26,259 bases of DNA from Desulfuromusa sp. (GTDB taxonomy: Bacteria > Desulfobacterota > Desulfuromonadia > Desulfuromonadales > Geopsychrobacteraceae). The translations under genes and the position numbers were made by a program. The stretch covers positions 1 through 26,259 of the forward strand of contig JAKIUD010000046.1 in assembly GCA_021647765.1 (NCBI GenBank), written 5' to 3'. Numbering within the stretch: the stretch's first letter is position 1; the number at the start of each line of letters is the position of its first letter. Below the pieces are notes generated by a model that made no database searches, was not told the DNA's origin, and saw only the letters and a list, made by a program, of their open reading frames with translations. This document shows positions 8,117-14,442 of the stretch, piece by piece.

Positions 8117-9163
8117 TTAATGTTTTCTATTTTTACGGGTTAAGAAACGTAGCGTCCCATGGCCAATCGGCATGATAAAACCGCCACAGATAATGATTAA
8201 ACCAATAATATTCATCACTGGGCTGCGGGTACTTCCAGTCATGTAAAAATTGGGCGTGCCATATAGTGTGTCAAGCATTGCACCTTTTTCAACGGTCATC
8301 CGTCGATAATATCCGTCTTCTGTCGGCAAAGCCAGAAAGCTGGTCTGAATACTGCCCGGGCCGGAGGCATGACAAAAAGTACAGTCATAGCGGTTATCCA
8401 GTGTGGTTAAGTCATGAGATATTTCACTGGGAACCATGGTTCCACTCAGGTGGAAATTCTTGTAGGCGGGGTTCCGATTGAAAGTACGTAATTCGGCAAG
8501 AGAGATATTGTTGTCACCGTCAATATCAATGATACTTTGAATCTCTTTTTCCCCACTGATCTCTTTTAAATCAGCATAACTGGAAAACCGGTAACCTTTC
8601 AGCCCTTCTGCCTTCTTCTGTTTCTGGGTGATATTCAAAACAATTTCATAGCCCTCTGCCGAGGTATGACAGGTAATACAGGGGAGTTTTCTGATATGCA
8701 AACTTGCCTGTGGCAACCACTCCGCATGGCTATCCATAACATCAGTATCTTCATGGCACTGACTGCACTGCTGATTCATCGTGGGACCGGACACTGCTTC
8801 GATACCGTGAACCTGGTGGGGATCATGGCAATCGCTACAAACAGCATATTCTGCGTGCTCAGTCGCCATATACTGGCTTCCAAGCTCCTCGTGACAATCA
8901 AGACAGTCTGATTTTGAAACCGCTTCACCATCATCGGGATGCTCATCAGTTACAGATTCGTGACAAGTGACACAGCCCATTTCAGCATGCACAGTCGGAA
9001 TAAATTTATCCGCATCGATAAACAACTCATCACCCACCTCGTCCGCATCACCATGGCAACCGAGACAATCGTCCATCTCCATTGCACTCGCTGACAGCGG
9101 CACAGCAAGAACCATTAGGAATAAAAGACTCCATAGATAATTGATACTGCGATCCATTTTCAT
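8117..9163 (-). CDS. cbcA: Seven-heme membrane-anchored cytochrome c with EF-hand loop (CbcA-like)
   Basis: From the ATG at 9163 the protein has 348 residues: a signal peptide (about 1-27, ending SASA), seven CxxCH sites starting at C33, C64, C87, C109, C133, C162 and C261, and one C-terminal membrane segment (about 316-336) with a basic tail. Between hemes 6 and 7 lies DIDGDNNISLAE (213-224), a complete EF-hand-type calcium loop with ligands at positions 1, 3, 5, 7, 9 and 12. The start was chosen because AAAGGG precedes it and a signal peptide follows directly; the open frame extends up to a TTG at 9229. It is the first gene of the operon with the b cytochrome and should pass electrons from quinol to periplasmic carriers. 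No convincing promoter was found. Confidence 0.78.
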   Translation of the reverse strand: MKMDRSINYLWSLLFLMVLAVPLSASAMEMDDCLGCHGDADEVGDELFIDADKFIPTVHAEMGCVTCHESVTDEHPDDGEAVSKSDCLDCHEELGSQYMATEHAEYAVCSDCHDPHQVHGIEAVSGPTMNQQCSQCHEDTDVMDSHAEWLPQASLHIRKLPCITCHTSAEGYEIVLNITQKQKKAEGLKGYRFSSYADLKEISGEKEIQSIIDIDGDNNISLAELRTFNRNPAYKNFHLSGTMVPSEISHDLTTLDNRYDCTFCHASGPGSIQTSFLALPTEDGYYRRMTVEKGAMLDTLYGTPNFYMTGSTRSPVMNIIGLIIICGGFIMPIGHGTLRFLTRKNRKH

Positions 9164-9643
9164 GTACTTACCCTTTGGCAGAAATTCAGAGAGAAACCTC
9201 CTTGAACAACCAAGTTCAAGAATAAACAATAGAAAGATCCTGAAAAGAGAACCTTACTTTTTTATCTGACAGACAAAACACATGATTTAAACCGATATTA
9301 ACAGCCGCCAAAAAATCCCGGAAAAACAGTACTCCTGAAAGTAAATTAATAACAGAAAAAACCACAAAACGCAAAAAAAGAGATGCTTCGCCCGGAATAG
9401 TGCCGGTTAAGCAACTTTGTAGTAATCTCAGAGCTGTCCCGAAGATTACGAGCCACGAAGAACCACGGCGGTTCGCACTGCAAAAGCCTGGGACAGCCCC
9501 CGTGCGAGGACAGTCCCGTTTTGCTGAAAATTTACTTAAATTAGTGCCATTCCACGTTGTCCGACCCTTTTTAATTCAGCTCTTTAGCAATTTTGAAAAT
9601 AAGAATATATGTCTTCCCCGTAAGCGTTCAAACCAATCAGAAC
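9164..9643. other. 480-bp gene-free stretch between two minus-strand operons
   Basis: It contains the leader of the seven-heme gene, an A-rich segment (about 9300-9385) and dispersed repeat copy A (9407-9541). I saw no sigma-54 element, tRNA or convincing ORF. The promoter of the cbcA-like gene must lie here but was not identified. Confidence 0.6.
9407..9541 (+). repeat. Dispersed repeat, copy A
   Basis: Copy A runs from TTAAGCA through GCTGTCCC, GAGCCAC, CTGGGACAGCCCCC and GGACAGTCCCG to TTACTTAAATT. Copy B at 11301-11440 follows the same order in the same orientation, and part of it recurs inverted at 18322-18387. GCTGTCCC and GGGACAGC inside the element form inverted arms. It looks like a small non-autonomous or REP/MITE-type element; no transposase gene is in the window. 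Confidence 0.75.
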
Positions 9644-9880
9644 TCAGTGTGTAAGGGGCTTTGTATCTTTCTTTTTTCCACTAAAAAATCCTTTGATTAT
9701 GCCAAAACCCAAAGCAAAAACGGGAATAAGCTGGAGAAAAATAATCAAGCCACAGACACCCAAAAACAGGTAGACCAACATCATGCTGTTGTCTTCTCTT
9801 GCTCCTGTTTCAGCAAAAGCAGGTACGAGAGTGGCTAAAAAGACGATCCCCACAAGACCAAGTTGAGTAATTTTTTTCAT
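9644..9880 (-). CDS. Small two-segment membrane protein, unknown
   Basis: A 78-residue protein with an N-terminal signal-like hydrophobic stretch (about 5-23, ending AFA) and a second hydrophobic segment (34-62), then a basic tail (SGKKKD). I do not recognise it. The segment LQLIPVFALGFGIIKG resembles LQSIPAGLSLTNKVKG in the N-terminal membrane part of the next protein upstream in the operon (9918-10565), so the two may share a duplicated membrane module. AAGGAG precedes the ATG at good distance. It is the last gene of a three-gene minus-strand set and follows its neighbour by 37 bp. Confidence 0.65.
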   Translation of the reverse strand: MKKITQLGLVGIVFLATLVPAFAETGAREDNSMMLVYLFLGVCGLIIFLQLIPVFALGFGIIKGFFSGKKKDTKPLTH

Positions 9881-9917
9881 GATAGACTCCTTTTATATTT
9901 ATATATTCGCACTTTAA

Positions 9918-10565
9918 TCAGCTCATTGCTGGATGCAAAGTGTCAATAGCACACTCCACTGCGGAACGTAGTTCTTCGTTATCTTCCTGACTATGTGGTT
10001 TCAAGGCATGATAGAAAATTCCATCTTCGCGAATCCGCTTTAAAGTTTCGAGAGAGCTGTCGTCCGACACCAGGATAATACGAAGGTTTTTGTTACATTT
10101 ACGCATTAAAGCAATGACATCGACTGAGGCTATTTTTTCTTCAAATGAATCGCCAAGAATCACAATAGGTTCATTTTTTTGCACAATTTTTGCGATGGCA
10201 TAGGCAGCAGAAGCGGTCGTTTCAACTTCATAGTGTGAATTTTCAAAAAAGGCTGCCAGTTGTTTCCGTGCGGCTTTATCTCGATCTGCTATCAATATTT
10301 TTCTCATTTTCATATCAGTAACTCCATTTCTGGTTAATATCTCTCCGATTGACGCTAATCGTCTTTCAGCCAATACACCCTTAACTTTGTTGGTCAACGA
10401 CAATCCAGCCGGGATACTCTGGAGAACAATAATGGCAACAAAGAAAACGCTAAAAAATTTAGAGAGTGGTGCTATCTGCAAGCCAAGATCACAAAGCATA
10501 AAACTGGCTGTCATCATCAAAGCCATGGAAAGAGTAATTAGTCTGAAGCTCATTTTTTTATTCAT
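9918..10565 (-). CDS. Membrane-tethered receiver-domain protein
   Basis: The 215-residue protein has two hydrophobic segments in the first ~55 residues, a short linker (56-86), then a receiver-like domain (88-208) with the acidic pair D94/D96 (ILIADRD), a candidate phosphoacceptor D139 (VILGDS), S167 and K189 (ALKP). No DNA-binding or enzymatic output domain follows. A membrane-anchored receiver without output is unusual. An internal ATG at 10313 (residue 85) has its own GGAG eight bases upstream, so a soluble receiver could also be made. The main start has AGGAGAATCCG before the ATG. It lies between two other membrane-protein genes on the same strand. The function and the cognate kinase are unknown. 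Confidence 0.75.
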   Translation of the reverse strand: MNKKMSFRLITLSMALMMTASFMLCDLGLQIAPLSKFFSVFFVAIIVLQSIPAGLSLTNKVKGVLAERRLASIGEILTRNGVTDMKMRKILIADRDKAARKQLAAFFENSHYEVETTASAAYAIAKIVQKNEPIVILGDSFEEKIASVDVIALMRKCNKNLRIILVSDDSSLETLKRIREDGIFYHALKPHSQEDNEELRSAVECAIDTLHPAMS

Positions 10566-10613
10566 CGGATTCTCCTAAACCCAATCTTTACCCACCACTT
10601 TTAGTTCAGTTGC

Positions 10614-11081
10614 TCAGGATTTTCCCAACAGCCCTTTGCTTTGGTGACTTTCTTTGGCATCGTGGAGCCAGATGTGACCTTGATCCAGTCCGTAGAGGCC
10701 TAATCCAACCAGTAAAACCGGGAGGAAGTTAGCGGCAATAGCGCCAGAAAAACAATAGAAAACAAAGAAAACCGAACGATAACCGAGATGATTCCATTTT
10801 GGGGTCGGTTGAGTATCGTTAGCAATAGCAGTCAAGGTCAGAATGGCTGAAGAGAAACAATATACCGCCAGAGCAACACTGATCAGATAGGCTGGTGGCG
10901 GATAACCAAGAATTTGGCGAATTGGCTCGGAAGCTGACTCAAATAAGTTAAAGTCTCTAAAAGTAAAAGCACAGATGCTGATGAGGAGAAAGATCACAAA
11001 ACTTATCAAACTCTGATTTTGAATATTGGATTCACTATTTGATTTTGTATTTTGAAGCGTATCGACTTTAGAGTATCCCAT
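10614..11081 (-). CDS. Multi-pass membrane protein, unknown, first gene of a sigma-54 operon
   Basis: From 11081 the protein has 155 residues with a polar N-terminus, hydrophobic segments at about 25-43, 65-88 and 103-135 (the last long enough for two passes), and a short charged tail. I recognise no family. The open frame extends to an ATG at 11201, but I chose 11081 because GGAGG stands five bases before it and a -24/-12 promoter (11131-11146) lies inside the longer frame, so its transcript could not encode the longer version. ATGs at 11084 and 11093 are alternatives. It is followed after 48 bp by the tethered receiver gene. Confidence 0.65.
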   Translation of the reverse strand: MGYSKVDTLQNTKSNSESNIQNQSLISFVIFLLISICAFTFRDFNLFESASEPIRQILGYPPPAYLISVALAVYCFSSAILTLTAIANDTQPTPKWNHLGYRSVFFVFYCFSGAIAANFLPVLLVGLGLYGLDQGHIWLHDAKESHQSKGLLGKS

Positions 11082-11130
11082 CATTTCCTCCATAAATTCG
11101 TTTGATCTTGCGTTGTTGCTGTTTAGATAC

Positions 11131-11146
11131 AGCATCAGCCATGCCA
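11131..11146 (-). promoter_or_regulatory. Sigma-54 (-24/-12) promoter of the membrane/receiver cassette
   Basis: On the minus strand TGGCAT, five bases, then ATGCT matches the sigma-54 consensus with GG and GC ten bases apart; the -12 box deviates at the first T. Transcription would start near 11120, about 40 bases before the ATG at 11081. Confidence 0.6.
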
Positions 11147-11227
11147 ACTCTGATAAAAAAATAAACACATGGAATAACAACAGGTTACAGTTTGTTCTCA
11201 TGATTAGCGTTCTGCGCTAGGGGAGCT

Positions 11228-11254
11228 TATTCCTGTCGAACAGGAATATTCCTG
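11228..11254. promoter_or_regulatory. Overlapping palindromes, candidate activator site
   Basis: TATTCCTG-N5-CAGGAATA (11228-11248) overlaps a perfect 14-bp palindrome CAGGAATATTCCTG (11241-11254), giving three half-sites in a row. It sits about 105-135 bp upstream of the predicted start from the 11131-11146 promoter, as enhancer sites for sigma-54 activators do. The sequence differs from the sites at 4489-4538, so a different activator is expected. Confidence 0.6.
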
Positions 11255-11300
11255 TGTGATCAGAATGGACTGTCTTGGGCTATGGGGAAATGGTGCTAAT

Positions 11301-11440
11301 TTAAGCAGTATTGCAGTGAACTCGGGGCTGTCCCAAGAGTTTAGGAGCCACAAAGAACTGCGGTGATTTGTACCACAAAAGTCTGGGACAGCCCCCATGC
11401 GGGGGCAGTCTCGATTTTGCGGGAAATTCCCTTGAACTTA
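11301..11440 (+). repeat. Dispersed repeat, copy B
   Basis: It matches copy A (9407-9541) in order and orientation: TTAAGCA, GGGCTGTCCC, GGAGCCAC, CTGGGACAGCCCCC, GGGGGCAGTC, then a TTTTGCGGGAAATTC tail. GCCCCC and GGGGGC form a tight hairpin around ATGC. Together the copies bracket the three-gene membrane/receiver cassette. Confidence 0.75.
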
Positions 11441-11521
11441 CACATTCGGACTAAGTACAGTTACTTTTAACCATGAAAACATAAACCGGACACTCCCAGG
11501 TATTTTTGAAGTGCAAACAAC

Positions 11522-11552
11522 AAAGCCCCCAAGAAAACTCTGGAGGGCTTTT
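11522..11552 (-). terminator. Terminator downstream of the GntR gene
   Basis: AAAGCCC and GGGCTTT pair around a roughly 17-nt loop 30 bp past the GntR stop. The T run is stronger on the plus strand (TTTTATTATTTT) than on the minus strand (TTTGTTG), so it may work both ways. No gene lies between it and repeat copy B. Confidence 0.6.
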
Positions 11553-11580
11553 ATTATTTTAAATCTGAGCATTGTACTCT

Positions 11581-12294
11581 TTAGAATGCGTCAATATTTT
11601 CATTAAGTAATGACTTACTGGTTGGTTCCCCTCGTTCGTGAGCCATGCTTTCGAGCAATAGATTTCCACCAATAGCAGCAGTCTTTTTTACTAGAGCTTC
11701 AGCGGCTTTCCCATCATGATGGCGAAACGCATCAAGGAGTTTTTCATGCTCGGCAACAGAGATAGCCATCCGACCTTCGACTGAGAGCGATGCCATCCGC
11801 AAGCGGCTGAACTTCATCCCCAACTGCTTAATCAGATCATACAGTTTATTGTTATCTGCGGCCTTTAGAAAAGTATCGTGAAATTCGTGATGGATTTTAT
11901 AAAATGTTTTCACGTCACCAGCACTCGCCAGCTGCTTGAGCCGTTTATTTATCGCTTCCAGCTTGGTCAGTTCTTTCTCTGATAGATTCTTTGCTGCAAG
12001 TTCTGCTGCATACCCTTCAAGAATACTCTTGACCGCATAGTACTCCTGGACATCACGCTCGGAAAGTGCTGCCACAACAGCCCCTTTGCGTGGAACAACA
12101 GTCAAGAACCCTTCAGATTCCAACTGGCGAAAAGCCTCACGGATCGGTGTTCGGCTGATACCAAAACGTTCTGCCAGCTCTGGTTCTGCCACCTTTTCCC
12201 CCGGCTTAAGATCTCCCTTAAGAATTGCTTCGCGGATTGTTTCCAGAATTTTTTCCCGCAAAGTTTGATGCCGTTCAATTGGTTTGGTTCTCAA
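11581..12294 (-). CDS. GntR-family regulator, FadR/FCD subfamily
   Basis: The 237-residue protein has an N-terminal winged helix (about 10-75, with AERFGISRTPIREAFRQLE) and a C-terminal all-helical FCD ligand domain (about 80-220) with conserved metal/ligand-site histidines in HHEFHDTF and EHEKLLDAF. Its effector is probably a small carboxylate, but the sequence does not say which. The start is TTG at 12294, seven bases after GGGAG; no better start is nearby. A perfect 7-bp inverted repeat of the GTATAC type lies within its own promoter, so it should repress itself. It is divergent from a K+ channel gene. I found no second copy of the operator in the window, so control of the fad genes is not supported. 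Confidence 0.9.
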   Translation of the reverse strand: MRTKPIERHQTLREKILETIREAILKGDLKPGEKVAEPELAERFGISRTPIREAFRQLESEGFLTVVPRKGAVVAALSERDVQEYYAVKSILEGYAAELAAKNLSEKELTKLEAINKRLKQLASAGDVKTFYKIHHEFHDTFLKAADNNKLYDLIKQLGMKFSRLRMASLSVEGRMAISVAEHEKLLDAFRHHDGKAAEALVKKTAAIGGNLLLESMAHERGEPTSKSLLNENIDAF

Positions 12295-12322
12295 AACAAT
12301 ACTCCCTTACAAAATTTATTGA

Positions 12323-12350
12323 ATTGTATACTGTATACAGTTGTTGTCAA
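12323..12350 (-). promoter_or_regulatory. Sigma-70-type promoter of the GntR gene
   Basis: On the minus strand a perfect TTGACA (12345-12350) is followed after 16 bases by TACAAT (12323-12328). Transcription would start near 12316, about 22 bases before the TTG start. Confidence 0.75.
12325..12339. promoter_or_regulatory. GntR operator
   Basis: TGTATAC-T-GTATACA is a perfect inverted repeat with a one-base centre. It fits the short GT...AC sites bound by FCD-type GntR proteins and lies between the -35 and -10 boxes, overlapping the latter, so binding would block the promoter. Confidence 0.75.
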
Positions 12351-12448
12351 TCTTTATTTATCGACTAAATCGGTATGATATATCCTGCTGATTTCTTGTT
12401 TTTTTCCCGCTAGATGGCTATCATCAGAGCAATACAGCAGGAGCACAA

Positions 12449-13453
12449 ATGGATCCATTAAAAAAAGTCATATTTTCCCTGATCTCGTTAGCCATTCTGA
12501 TTGGCGGGGGAACCCTCGGATATGCCCTTATCGAGGATTGGAGTGCATTTGAAGCGCTTTACATGACAATTATTACTCTGACAACCGTTGGATATGGCGA
12601 AGTTCACGGCCTCTCGTATCAAGGACAGGTATTTACCATCATTCTGATAATATTCGGAGTTGGAACCATTGCCTACACGATTGGCTCGATGATTCAATTT
12701 ATGGTGGAGGGGCAGCTTTACCAACTATTGGGGAGAAAAAAAGTGCAAAAAAAGATCAGCCGCCTGCATGGGCATTATATTATCTGTGGCTACGGTCGCA
12801 TTGGTCGTCGGATCAGTCGTGAGTTTGCAGCTAACCCGCTGCCGTTTATTGTCGTAGAAAATGATGCTGAACGGTGTCAACATATTGAGAACGAGGGGTA
12901 CCTGTTTATCCAGGGAGATGCCACTCAAGATGAGGTACTGCAGCGAGCTGGCATCCATCAGGCAAAAGGGTTGGTAACTGCAGTCACTTCTGATGCCGCC
13001 AATGTCTTTATCATCCTGACGGCTCGCGGCATGAATCCAAAGCTATTTATCATGGCTCGTGCCAGTGAAGAAGGTGCTGAAGTCAAACTTATGCGTGCTG
13101 GAGCCAATAAGGTTGTTTCACCATATACCATTGGTGCCTCAAGGATGGCTCAGGCAATTTTACGCCCTTCAGTGGTTGATTTTATCGATATTGCCACCGG
13201 TCGGAAAAATATTGCTCTGCAGATGGAAGAAATTCCCGTTACCCCTGAATCCCACCTGGTTGGTAAAGCCCTGAGTCAATCGGGACTTCGCAAGGAGCTC
13301 AAATTAATCATTATTGGTATCAAGCATGACGAACAGATGATTTTTAACCCTGAGGCCAATACGATCATCGAAGCGGGTCATATTCTGATCGCTTTAGGCG
13401 AATCGCCCGATATTAAAAAACTGGAACTTATTGCCGCAAATAAAAACCTATGA
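12449..13453 (+). CDS. Potassium channel with C-terminal RCK (TrkA-N/TrkA-C) module
   Basis: A 334-residue two-TM channel protein: TM1 (about 8-28), pore helix and selectivity filter TVGYGE (46-51), TM2 (63-85), then an RCK domain with the Rossmann motif GYGRIG (115-120) and a TrkA-C-like domain (about 250-334). This is the MthK-type layout in which ligand binding to the RCK ring opens a K+ pore. The ATG follows CAGGAGCACAA. Its TGA overlaps the ATG of the next gene by four bases, so the two are translationally coupled. Whether the divergent GntR protein affects it is unknown; the operator is about 110 bp upstream of this start. Confidence 0.93.
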   Translation: MDPLKKVIFSLISLAILIGGGTLGYALIEDWSAFEALYMTIITLTTVGYGEVHGLSYQGQVFTIILIIFGVGTIAYTIGSMIQFMVEGQLYQLLGRKKVQKKISRLHGHYIICGYGRIGRRISREFAANPLPFIVVENDAERCQHIENEGYLFIQGDATQDEVLQRAGIHQAKGLVTAVTSDAANVFIILTARGMNPKLFIMARASEEGAEVKLMRAGANKVVSPYTIGASRMAQAILRPSVVDFIDIATGRKNIALQMEEIPVTPESHLVGKALSQSGLRKELKLIIIGIKHDEQMIFNPEANTIIEAGHILIALGESPDIKKLELIAANKNL

Positions 13454-14229
13454 ACTCATCATCTCTCTATATCTATATTCCGGCTCACCTGCTTCCGGCA
13501 CGGCTCCCTTTTCTACTCAATAGAAAGTTGCAACCCGAGGTTGCCTGTCAGGAAGTTTTATTGGAAAAACTCGATTTCGATCAGCTTGGTCATTGTGCTG
13601 ATCAGCTACAAGAACAAGGACTCAGCACAACGCTGCACGCACCTTTCAATAATTTTAACCCCGGTAGTAGCAGAAGACGGATTCGTAATGCATCCCGGAT
13701 AATAGCGGATAAATCATTGCAGTTGGCTGAAAAACTACACGCCCGGCGGATTGTTTTTCATCCCGGCCTGACCTATGGCAGTGATGAAAAAGAACTCGCC
13801 CTCTGGCTTGAAAACAATCGGACTTTCTGGCCGGACTTTCTGGCACACGCCGCGGAAATTGATTGCACCATCTGTATTGAAAATATTTATGCAACCACCC
13901 CGGATATCTTTGTCCGCCTGTTCTCCATGATAAATTCTCCCCACATGGGACACGTATTTGATATCGGCCATTGGAATATTTTTGGGACGGGGAAACTGCT
14001 GCACTGGTTAAATGAAATAGCTCCCTACCTAAAACACATGCACCTGCATGATAATCATGGAGAACGAGATGAACATCTTGCTATCGGCCAAGGCTATGTT
14101 CCCTTTTCAACCCTGTTTGAATGGCTAAAAACAACTGATATCTCTCCAACCATCACCTTTGAAAACCACACTCTCCCCGATATAGAAATGTCACTGAAAG
14201 CATTCCAGCGATATTTCCCTGAAGAGTAA
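13450..14229 (+). CDS. Xylose-isomerase-like TIM-barrel protein (sugar isomerase/AP-endonuclease fold)
   Basis: A 259-residue protein with the metal-site pattern of the xylose-isomerase-like / endonuclease IV superfamily: H63 (LHAPF), H104 (FHPG), E144 (IENIY), D171 and H174 (FDIGHWN), H198/H200 (HMHLHDN), D207/H209 (RDEH) and E238 (FENH). The substrate cannot be told from sequence. Family members include sugar-phosphate isomerases/epimerases and endonuclease IV. Its ATG overlaps the stop of the K+ channel gene (ATGA), which implies coupled expression, but I know of no functional link between the two families. Confidence 0.82.
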   Translation: MNSSSLYIYIPAHLLPARLPFLLNRKLQPEVACQEVLLEKLDFDQLGHCADQLQEQGLSTTLHAPFNNFNPGSSRRRIRNASRIIADKSLQLAEKLHARRIVFHPGLTYGSDEKELALWLENNRTFWPDFLAHAAEIDCTICIENIYATTPDIFVRLFSMINSPHMGHVFDIGHWNIFGTGKLLHWLNEIAPYLKHMHLHDNHGERDEHLAIGQGYVPFSTLFEWLKTTDISPTITFENHTLPDIEMSLKAFQRYFPEE

Positions 14230-14410
14230 GCATGGTAGCGAATACTTTTTCCTGTTTGACAAAATCGCGAAAATCGTCATACCAGACTATCGTCTGCTTT
14301 GATCTGCTGCAAACCCTTTTTCTCAAAAAAGTGCTGGTTTTTTCTACCAGTTGACGGGACTTTTCATCGGCATGTTCGCACTGATAAGCGTGTTGATTGA
14401 AGAGGAGCAT
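14153..14410 (-). CDS. Possible small protein downstream of the enoyl-CoA isomerase
   Basis: An 85-codon frame begins 32 bp after the stop of the isomerase gene on the same strand, with AGGGGGG seven bases before its ATG. The product is polar and basic in the first half, with no known motif. Its 3' end overlaps the convergent TIM-barrel gene by 77 bp. The good ribosome-binding site and spacing favour a real gene; lack of any family and the overlap count against it. Confidence 0.35.
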   Translation of the reverse strand: MLLFNQHAYQCEHADEKSRQLVEKTSTFLRKRVCSRSKQTIVWYDDFRDFVKQEKVFATMLTLQGNIAGMLSVTFLYRGECGFQR

Positions 14411-14442
14411 ATTTTTACCCCCCTGCTTTATTGTAAGACAAC

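Noticed and set aside
9197..9203. Strong AAGGAGG on the minus strand upstream of the seven-heme gene
   Set aside because: No ATG, GTG or TTG stands at usable distance downstream; the real start at 9163 has its own weaker site.
9164..9430. Search for a sigma-54 promoter before the cbcA-like gene
   Set aside because: No GG-N10-GC element with acceptable flanks was found on the minus strand, although Geobacter cbcBA depends on a sigma-54 activator.
9400..9654. 84-codon plus-strand frame
   Set aside because: It is made almost entirely of repeat copy A and has no ribosome-binding site.
11204..11398. 64-codon minus-strand frame
   Set aside because: It runs through repeat copy B and the palindromic upstream site; repetitive, not a gene.
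12344..12379. TTGTCA ... TATGAT as a promoter for the K+ channel
   Set aside because: The spacing of 24 bp is too long for a sigma-70 promoter.
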